Assembly: GCA_905480065.1 (NCBI GenBank)
Contig: CAJQOV010000127.1
Location: 1 to 9,054 of the forward strand
Source of the DNA: an uncultured Gammaproteobacteria bacterium
Lineage (GTDB): Bacteria > Pseudomonadota > Gammaproteobacteria > UBA9214
Direction: 5' to 3'
Length of the DNA: 9,054 nucleotides
Below are positions 1 through 5,188 of this stretch, piece after piece. Under the pieces are notes generated by a model that was not told where the DNA came from, ran no database searches, and worked only from the letters and a program-made list of their open reading frames with translations. Made by a program: the position numbers and the translations under genes. The first letter of the stretch is position 1, and the number at the start of each line of letters is the position of its first letter.

Positions 1-422
1 ATGACGTGATTGTTGGTAAGCACGTAACCCTGTTTGCTGATCAGCACCCCCGAACCCAGGCTGGTCTGTATCTCGCTGTGAGACCTGGCAAAATGGTCAC
101 CGAAGAACTTCTGAAAGATCGGATCTTCCAGCAGCGGATGCACGCGCCGGGTAATGACCTTTGCGGTATGGATGTTCACCACGGCGGGTGCCGCGTTTTG
201 TACCGCGTCGGCATAGGATACCGGGCCAACCGAAACGCCATCGAAAACCCCGCTGCGCGCCGCTGGCGGTTCGGCCGGCTGTTGCGGGGTTTCTGTCAGT
301 TCGATGACGGTACTGTCGTCGTGCAACAGTGTCGGTTGCACCAGCAGCACGTATATAAATGCGGCGGCGAGTCCTGCCATGATGGTCTGCAGCAGGAAAT
401 ACAGCGATTTGCGAAACGCCAT
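1..422 (-). CDS. degS: DegS/AlgW-type membrane-anchored serine protease, N-terminal part (cut by window edge)
   Basis: Reading the minus strand from the ATG at 422-420 gives 140 residues that run off the window. Residues 1-27 are a short basic start followed by one hydrophobic segment, expected to anchor the protein in the inner membrane with the protease in the periplasm. A Pro/Glu-rich linker follows, about residues 40-55. The trypsin-like domain then begins with GPVSYADAV, AAPAVVNIH and FQKFFGD, and continues with SLGSGVLIS and GYVLTNNHV. The His of NNHV (residue 139) is the expected catalytic histidine; Asp, Ser and the PDZ domain lie outside the window. The wording resembles Pseudomonas AlgW more than E. 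coli DegS. The family cleaves a RseA/MucA-type anti-sigma factor when misfolded outer-membrane proteins accumulate. An in-frame TGA lies just upstream of the ATG, so no longer start is available. The gene is divergent from nif3, 74 bases away. Confidence 0.93.
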   Translation of the reverse strand, partial: MAFRKSLYFLLQTIMAGLAAAFIYVLLVQPTLLHDDSTVIELTETPQQPAEPPAARSGVFDGVSVGPVSYADAVQNAAPAVVNIHTAKVITRRVHPLLEDPIFQKFFGDHFARSHSEIQTSLGSGVLISKQGYVLTNNHV

Positions 423-496
423 TGGTCAGTTACCCTGTGTTAGGCACCGGATTCTCCCGGGCCAGCCGGTAGATCCTCTGCTCAGGAAAGAATGCC

Positions 497-1258
497 ATGA
501 TTGCACTCAAAGAATTGCTGGATTATACGAACAAGCTACTCGATGTGCACAGCTTCGCTGACTATTGCCCGAATGGATTGCAGGTGGAGGGCCGCCCCCG
601 CGTGGAGCGACTGGTCAGTGGGGTGACCGCCAGCCTGGCGCTGGTCGAGGCCGCCACCGCGGCAGGTGCCGATGCGCTGCTGGTGCATCACGGCTGGTTC
701 TGGAAAGGCGAAAACGCCTGTGTGACCGGCATGAAACGGCGCCGCCTGCAGGCCTTGCTCGATGCCGATATCAACCTGCTGGCATACCACCTGCCGCTGG
801 ATGCCCATGCGGAATTCGGTAACAACACCCGGCTGGCACACATTCTTGGCCTGGCAACGCAGGGACGTTTCGGCAATGACGGTGGAATGCTGCTGGGGCA
901 CTACGGGGAGCTGCCGCGACCGCTGGATGCGGCGGCATTCTGCGAGCACCTGGAACAGACGCTGGGACGCGCGCCACAGTATATTGCCGGTGGCGAGGCG
1001 CGCGCGATTCGCCGGGTCGGGTGGTGTACCGGTGCCGCCCAGTCCTACATCGAGGCGGCGGCTGAACTGGGGCTGGACGGTTTCATCAGCGGCGAGATTT
1101 CCGAGCAGACCGTGCATATTGCGCGCGAGGCCGGTATTCATTACTTTGCCGCCGGCCACCATGCCACAGAGCGCTTCGGGGTCTGCGCACTGGGGGAGCA
1201 CCTGGCCGAGCGGTTTGGCATCGGCCATCAGTTTATTGACATCGATAATCCGGTGTGA
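497..1258 (+). CDS. Nif3-like dinuclear metal center protein (YbgI family)
   Basis: A complete 253-residue protein, the usual length for the short Nif3/YbgI (DUF34) family. The metal-binding positions all appear in order: HH at 64-65 in LLVHHG, H98 and D102 in LAYHLPLDAH, and H221/H222 with E225 in AAGHHATERFGV. The spacing matches E. coli YbgI, which forms a toroidal hexamer with two metal ions per active site. The N-terminal motif NGLQVEG (26-32) and GEISEQT (199-205) are also family hallmarks. The biochemical role is unsettled; GTP cyclohydrolase I type 2-like annotations are common but poorly supported. The start ATG is preceded by AGGAAAG seven bases upstream, a good ribosome-binding site. 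The gene lies between degS and petABC, as in other gammaproteobacteria, and ends at a candidate terminator, so it is probably transcribed separately from petABC. Confidence 0.95.
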   Translation: MIALKELLDYTNKLLDVHSFADYCPNGLQVEGRPRVERLVSGVTASLALVEAATAAGADALLVHHGWFWKGENACVTGMKRRRLQALLDADINLLAYHLPLDAHAEFGNNTRLAHILGLATQGRFGNDGGMLLGHYGELPRPLDAAAFCEHLEQTLGRAPQYIAGGEARAIRRVGWCTGAAQSYIEAAAELGLDGFISGEISEQTVHIAREAGIHYFAAGHHATERFGVCALGEHLAERFGIGHQFIDIDNPV

Positions 1259-1266
1259 GGGGATGC

Positions 1267-1287
1267 GGCGCTCCGAAAGCGCCTTTT
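1267..1287 (+). terminator. Candidate intrinsic terminator after nif3
   Basis: A perfect 6-bp GC-rich stem, GGCGCT (1267-1272) paired with AGCGCC (1278-1283), has a 5-base loop (CCGAA) and is followed directly by TTTT. It begins nine bases after the nif3 stop codon. The short T run and short stem make it moderate in strength. A competing, weaker hairpin (CCGAAA/TTTCGG, 1273-1290) overlaps it. It would separate nif3 from petABC. Confidence 0.6.
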
Positions 1288-1352
1288 CGGGTACGGATTT
1301 TTCGCCGGCTGCCCTTGATCTTGTGAGGCAAATGCACGATCCTATGCGGCCC

Positions 1353-1382
1353 TTGGAATGTTCCTGAATCAAATCAGATTAT
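1353..1382 (+). promoter_or_regulatory. Possible sigma70 promoter for petABC
   Basis: Within the 215-base gap before petA, TTGGAA (1353-1358) and GATTAT (1377-1382) are separated by 18 bases, and each matches four of six consensus positions. A promoter somewhere in this gap is expected because a terminator closes nif3 upstream. This particular pair is only the best I could find by eye. The rest of the gap holds AT-rich stretches (1381-1396 and 1431-1458) and an 8-bp CGCATGCG palindrome around 1411-1418, with no recognised operator. Confidence 0.25.
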
Positions 1383-1473
1383 TCCGAATTGTTTAAACGC
1401 TCTTGCGCGCCGCATGCGCCGGGAAGTTACGTTTAACTCACTAATTTTTATTTAAATTCTGGAGATTGCCCGT

Positions 1474-2067
1474 ATGAGTGGCGAGGAGACCAATTCTGGC
1501 AGGCGTCGTTTTCTGACGGCTGCCACGACGACTATTGGTGCCATCGGAACCGGCTTCCTGCTGGTGCCGTTTGTTTCTTCCATGCAACCCAGTGCCAAGG
1601 CGCGTGCCGCCGCTGCCCCGGTTCGTGCCGACATCAGCAAGCTGGAACCCGGCCAGATGATCCGCGTCAAGTGGCGTGGCAAGCCGGTCTGGGTCGTCAA
1701 GCGTACCCAGGAGAACCTGGATATGCTGAGCAAGCGGGATAGCGATCTGGCAGACCCGAATTCCGAAATATCCGACCAGCCGTCCTATGCCAAGAACGAG
1801 GACCGTTCCAGAAAGCCGGAGATACTGGTGCTGGTCGGTATCTGCACCCACCTCGGCTGCTCACCGACCTACCGTCCGGATGTTGCCCCTGCCGACCTGG
1901 GTGCGGACTGGCAGGGTGGTTTTTTCTGTCCCTGTCACGGTTCCCGGTTCGATATCTCCGGTCGCGTGTTCAAGGGCATGCCGGCGCCGACAAACCTGCC
2001 GGTGCCGCCGTACCGTTACCTGAGTGAAGGCGAAATCGTGATCGGCGAAGACGAGGAGACCGCATAA
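1474..2067 (+). CDS. petA: Ubiquinol-cytochrome c reductase, Rieske iron-sulfur subunit
   Basis: A complete 197-residue Rieske protein of the bc1 complex. It takes one electron from quinol at the Qo site and passes it to cytochrome c1. The N-terminus has a twin-arginine signal (GRRRFLTA, residues 9-16) followed by a hydrophobic stretch to about residue 36. This is normally retained as the membrane anchor, with the folded cluster domain exported by Tat. The [2Fe-2S] ligands are C124 and H126 in CTHLGC and C152/H155 in CPCHGS, and C129 and C154 can form the usual disulfide. The serine that hydrogen-bonds to the cluster is present (S157), but the position two residues on, tyrosine in mitochondrial and Rhodobacter proteins, is F159. 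A GGAG ribosome site lies about nine bases before the ATG. The stop codon shares one base with the petB start (TAATG), so the two genes are translationally coupled. Confidence 0.98.
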   Translation: MSGEETNSGRRRFLTAATTTIGAIGTGFLLVPFVSSMQPSAKARAAAAPVRADISKLEPGQMIRVKWRGKPVWVVKRTQENLDMLSKRDSDLADPNSEISDQPSYAKNEDRSRKPEILVLVGICTHLGCSPTYRPDVAPADLGADWQGGFFCPCHGSRFDISGRVFKGMPAPTNLPVPPYRYLSEGEIVIGEDEETA

Positions 2068-3317
2068 TGGCTGGCAACGCTTCAGAAAAATGGCAGGGCG
2101 GTCTGCGGGGCTGGATTGATGCACGTTTCCCGCTCAGCAGCATGTGGAACGACCACCTCGCCAAGTATTACGCACCGAAGAACTTCAACTTCTGGTACTT
2201 CTTCGGTTCACTGGCACTGTTGGTGCTGGTGTTGCAGATAGTGACCGGTATCTGGCTGACCATGAACTACAAGCCGGATGCCGCGCTGGCCTTCAACTCC
2301 GTCGAGTACATCATGCGCGATGTAAACTGGGGCTGGCTGATCCGCTATATGCATTCCACCGGCGCCTCCGCGTTCTTTATCGTGGTGTATCTGCACATGT
2401 TCCGCGGCCTGATCTATGGCTCGTTCAAGAAACCGCGCGAGCTGATCTGGATCTTCGGCATGATCATCTATGTTGTCCTGATGGCCGAGGCATTCATGGG
2501 CTACCTGCTGCCATGGGGCCAGATGTCCTACTGGGGCGCACAGGTGATCATCAACCTGTTCGGCGCCATTCCGGGTATCGGTGAGACAGTGGCGATCTGG
2601 ATTCGTGGTGATTACGTGGTGGCGGATGCCACCCTGAACCGCTTCTTCGCGTTTCACGTGGTCGCGGTGCCGATCGTGCTGCTGGCGCTGGTCGTGCTGC
2701 ACATCCTGGCGCTGCACGAAGTGGGCTCCAACAATCCGGATGGTATCGAGATCAAGAAGAACAAGGGCCCGGACGGTAACCCGATTGACGGCATCCCGTT
2801 CCACCCGTACTACACGGTCAAGGATATTGTCGGCGTGATCGTATTCCTGATCTTCTTCTCCATCGTGGTGTTCTTTATGCCGGAGATGGGCGGTTATTTC
2901 ATCGAGGCGAACAATTTCGTCCCGGCGGATTCGCTGAAAACCCCGGTGCACATTGCGCCACTGTGGTACTTCACCCCGTTCTACGCGATCCTGCGTGCGG
3001 TGCCCTCGATCGGCGGTTCTTCCTTCCCGGGCGTGCTGGCCATGGCACTGGCGATCCTGGTGCTGTTCTTCCTGCCGTGGCTGGACCGCAGTCCGGTCAA
3101 GTCGATCCGCTATCGCGGCAACCTGTACAAGGCCTGGCTGGCAGCGTTCGTGATCAGCTTCTTCATTCTCGGCTGGCTTGGCATGGAAGCGCCCACCGAG
3201 TTGTATACGCTGATTTCGCGTATCTGTACGGCAATCTACTTCGCGTTCTTTTTGTTTATGCCTTTCTATACCAGAATGGACAAGACCAAACCGGTTCCTG
3301 ACAGGGTGACATCATGA
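2067..3317 (+). CDS. petB: Ubiquinol-cytochrome c reductase, cytochrome b subunit
   Basis: A complete 416-residue, one-piece cytochrome b with eight predicted membrane helices, as in bc1 complexes and unlike the split b6/subunit IV. It holds hemes bL and bH and the Qo and Qi quinone sites. Heme ligands are H96 and H110 on helix B and H197 and H212 on helix D. The first pair is 14 residues apart and the second 15. The cd loop carries GYLLPWGQMSYWGA (residues 145-158), and LHEVGSNNPDG (216-226) follows helix D. The Qo signature, PEWY in mitochondria and Rhodobacter, reads PLWY here (298-301), within APLWYFTPFYAILR. Helices near 257-271, 322-337, 355-371 and 383-400 complete the fold. The gene overlaps petA by one base and petC by four (ATGA), which indicates balanced co-translation of the complex. 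Confidence 0.98.
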   Translation: MAGNASEKWQGGLRGWIDARFPLSSMWNDHLAKYYAPKNFNFWYFFGSLALLVLVLQIVTGIWLTMNYKPDAALAFNSVEYIMRDVNWGWLIRYMHSTGASAFFIVVYLHMFRGLIYGSFKKPRELIWIFGMIIYVVLMAEAFMGYLLPWGQMSYWGAQVIINLFGAIPGIGETVAIWIRGDYVVADATLNRFFAFHVVAVPIVLLALVVLHILALHEVGSNNPDGIEIKKNKGPDGNPIDGIPFHPYYTVKDIVGVIVFLIFFSIVVFFMPEMGGYFIEANNFVPADSLKTPVHIAPLWYFTPFYAILRAVPSIGGSSFPGVLAMALAILVLFFLPWLDRSPVKSIRYRGNLYKAWLAAFVISFFILGWLGMEAPTELYTLISRICTAIYFAFFLFMPFYTRMDKTKPVPDRVTS

Positions 3318-4051
3318 AGAAGCAATTGTTGGCGATTCTGCTGGCTTTGGCCCCGGCATGTGTATTTGCCAATGTCGGAGAAATCCACCTGCAACAGGCA
3401 AATATTGATCCGAACAATACCCAGTCACTGCAACGGGGTGCGCGTCTGTTCGTGAACTATTGCCTGAGTTGTCACTCCGCGTCCCTGATGCGCTACGAAC
3501 GGGTTGGCAAGGACCTCGGCATCCCCGAGAAGCTGGTGGCCGAGAACCTGATCTTTACCGGTGGCAAGCCCGGCGACCTGATGAACGTGGCCATGTTTCC
3601 GGATGATGCCAAGGAGTGGTTTGGTACGCTGCCGCCGGATCTGAGCGTAATCGCACGCTCGCGTGGTGTGGACTGGTTGTATACCTATCTGCACACCTTT
3701 TACCGTGACGACAGCAAGCTTACCGGTGTGAACAATCTTGCGTTCCCGGACGTCGGTATGCCGAACGTACTGTGGGAATTACAGGGCAGGCAGGAGCCGG
3801 TCATCACCACCTCCAGGGGCCACGATGGCAAGGAAGTGAAGACCGTTACACTGGAGCTGGTCGAGCCGGGCTTGCTGAGTCCAAAAGAGTATGATCGCGC
3901 TGTCCGCGACCTGGTCAACTTTCTCGATTACATCGGTGAGCCCGCCAAGCATGAAAGACGTGCGCTTGGCGTCAAGGTCATCATGTTTCTGCTGGTACTG
4001 CTGGTGGTTGCCTATCTCATGAAGCGCGAATTCTGGAAGGACGTTCACTAG
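3314..4051 (+). CDS. petC: Ubiquinol-cytochrome c reductase, cytochrome c1 subunit
   Basis: A complete 245-residue cytochrome c1. Residues 1-19 form a Sec signal peptide with a probable cleavage site after the VFA of ACVFAN. The covalent heme site is CLSCH (C50, C53, H54). The sixth ligand is most likely M149 in DVGMPNVLWEL. PPDLSVIARSRG (107-118) is a conserved c1 segment. Residues about 219-235 form the C-terminal membrane anchor, followed by a short charged tail on the cytoplasmic side. The protein receives electrons from the Rieske cluster and hands them to soluble or membrane-bound cytochrome c. Its length is typical of the beta/gammaproteobacterial form. The start overlaps the petB stop in ATGA. 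No obvious terminator follows, so some readthrough into sspA is plausible. Confidence 0.97.
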   Translation: MKKQLLAILLALAPACVFANVGEIHLQQANIDPNNTQSLQRGARLFVNYCLSCHSASLMRYERVGKDLGIPEKLVAENLIFTGGKPGDLMNVAMFPDDAKEWFGTLPPDLSVIARSRGVDWLYTYLHTFYRDDSKLTGVNNLAFPDVGMPNVLWELQGRQEPVITTSRGHDGKEVKTVTLELVEPGLLSPKEYDRAVRDLVNFLDYIGEPAKHERRALGVKVIMFLLVLLVVAYLMKREFWKDVH

Positions 4052-4093
4052 CCTGATGGCGGTGAAAACAATCACATGTGGGGGATATCTGAT

Positions 4094-4720
4094 ATGGCAC
4101 TGATAGCCAACCGGCGGTCGGTCATGAGTCTGTTTTCTTCCGCAAGCTGTCCGCAGAGTCATCGGGTGCGGGTGGTGCTCGCAGAGAAGGGCATTACCGT
4201 GGAGATTGTCGACGTTGACGGCAACCACAAGCCCGAGGACCTGATTGACCTGAATCCCTATAACTCGGTACCGACCCTGGTGGATCGTGAGCTGGTGCTG
4301 TATGACCCGCGTGCCATCATGGAATACCTGGATGAACGTTTTCCGCACCCGCCACTGATGCCGGTCGATCCGGTGTCGCGGGCCAGGACCCGGCTCGCGC
4401 TGTATCGCATCGAACAGGACTGGTACGGGTTGATACCGCAGCTGGAATCCAAGGGTGAAAAAACCTCCGCCAAGGCACGCAAGCAATTGCGCGACAGCCT
4501 CACGTCGAGCGCCGAGGTATTTGCTGCCAAGCCATTCTTCCTGAGTGACGAGTTCTCGCTGGTCGATGCGACTGTCCTGCCGATCCTGTGGCGTATCAAG
4601 CATTACCAGATTGAGCTGCCACGCCAGGCAAAACCGGTGCTGGATTACGCCAGCCGGATGTTTGATCGCGAGACTTTCCAGGAAAGTCTGACCGAGGCCG
4701 AGCGCGAAATGCGCGATTGA
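4094..4720 (+). CDS. sspA: Stringent starvation protein A
   Basis: A 208-residue glutathione-transferase-fold protein that binds RNA polymerase holoenzyme and lacks GST activity in E. coli. It is needed for late phage P1 transcription and, in several pathogens, for virulence and stress or acid survival. The N-terminal thioredoxin-like domain spans about residues 9-87 (RSVMSLFSS, then SHRVRVVLAEKG and NSVPTLVDREL). The helical domain follows, ending in SLTEAEREMRD. The surface motif PHP at 84-86, important for function in E. coli SspA, is at the same residue numbers. An ATG at 4076 would add six residues. I chose 4094 because the result aligns with the E. coli N-terminus (MA..AN.RSVM.LFS) and because GGGGGAT lies about eight bases upstream. 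The gene sits 42 bases after petC. Confidence 0.95.
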   Translation: MALIANRRSVMSLFSSASCPQSHRVRVVLAEKGITVEIVDVDGNHKPEDLIDLNPYNSVPTLVDRELVLYDPRAIMEYLDERFPHPPLMPVDPVSRARTRLALYRIEQDWYGLIPQLESKGEKTSAKARKQLRDSLTSSAEVFAAKPFFLSDEFSLVDATVLPILWRIKHYQIELPRQAKPVLDYASRMFDRETFQESLTEAEREMRD

Positions 4721-4739
4721 CCACCGGCTTGTCAGGTCA

Positions 4740-4806
4740 GGGTTGTGCAATTCCATGCTGCATACAATGAAATTGGCCACGGTGTGGATTTGCTAGTATT
4801 GTCATG
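4740..4806 (+). promoter_or_regulatory. Candidate promoter elements before sspB
   Basis: The 83-base gap between sspA and sspB has two possible -10 elements: TACAAT at 4763-4768 (five of six matches, no convincing -35) and an extended type, TGCTAGTAT, at 4791-4799, with TTGGCC at 4773-4778 only 15 bases upstream. The second would start transcription almost on the sspB start codons. No hairpin ends sspA, so sspB may also be read from upstream. Confidence 0.25.
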
Positions 4807-5187
4807 TCCATGACAACCAGCCGTCCCTATCTGCTGCGCGCGATTCATGAGTGGATACTGGATAACGACCTGACTCCCCATTTGCTGGTCGATATCGAAG
4901 GGGAGGGGGTGCAGATTCCTGCCCAGCAGGGCCAGAATGGCAAGATCGTGCTCAATATCAGCCCCACTGCCGTCGAAGGACTGAATCTCGGTAATGGCGC
5001 CATTTCCTTCCGTGCCCGCTTTGGCGGTATTGCCACCGATGTCTACGTGCCGGTCGAGTCCGTGCTGGCCATTTACGCCAGGGAAAACGGCCGTGGCATG
5101 GTATTCAACGAGGAAGATAACGGCCCGACACCGCCTGATCCGAAAAAGAAGTCCGCCAGGCGGCCGTCCCTGAAGATCGTCAAGTAG
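4804..5187 (+). CDS. sspB: ClpXP protease specificity-enhancing factor (stringent starvation protein B)
   Basis: A 127-residue adaptor that binds ssrA-tagged proteins from stalled ribosomes, and RseA fragments, and delivers them to ClpXP. The substrate-binding domain runs from RPYLLRA (7-13) through NDLTPHLLVD (21-30), NGKIVLNISP and the signature ARFGGI (71-76) to VLAIYARENG (87-96). The last eight residues, RPSLKIVK (120-127), are the ClpX-tethering peptide, RPALRVVK in E. coli. The linker between them is only about 20 residues and is basic (KKKSARR), whereas the E. coli linker is longer and acidic. Two ATGs lie close together, at 4804 and 4810, and neither has a clear Shine-Dalgarno sequence; an in-frame stop at 4768-4770 excludes a longer form. 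The DegS/AlgW gene at the window start belongs to the same RseA-degradation pathway. The stop is one base from the stop of the convergent gene. Confidence 0.95.
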   Translation: MSMTTSRPYLLRAIHEWILDNDLTPHLLVDIEGEGVQIPAQQGQNGKIVLNISPTAVEGLNLGNGAISFRARFGGIATDVYVPVESVLAIYARENGRGMVFNEEDNGPTPPDPKKKSARRPSLKIVK

Positions 5188-5188
5188 C

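Noticed and set aside
1273..1290. Alternative hairpin CCGAAA/TTTCGG after nif3
   Set aside because: It is AT-rich and lacks an adjacent T run; the overlapping GGCGCT/AGCGCC stem followed by TTTT is the better terminator.
536..1372. A 278-codon open frame on the minus strand opposite nif3
   Set aside because: It is antisense to a protein with intact Nif3 metal motifs, its translation shows no family motif, and long empty antisense frames are common in GC-rich DNA.
2208..2951. A 247-codon minus-strand frame opposite petB
   Set aside because: Its His/Asp/Gln-rich translation is the mirror of hydrophobic cytochrome b codons; no recognisable domain.
4076..4093. Upstream ATG for sspA
   Set aside because: It adds six residues absent from E. 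coli SspA, while the ATG at 4094 has GGGGGAT at good spacing and a matching N-terminus.
3779..4780. A 333-codon minus-strand frame spanning petC and sspA
   Set aside because: It runs antisense across two well-supported genes and their gap, with no recognisable motif.
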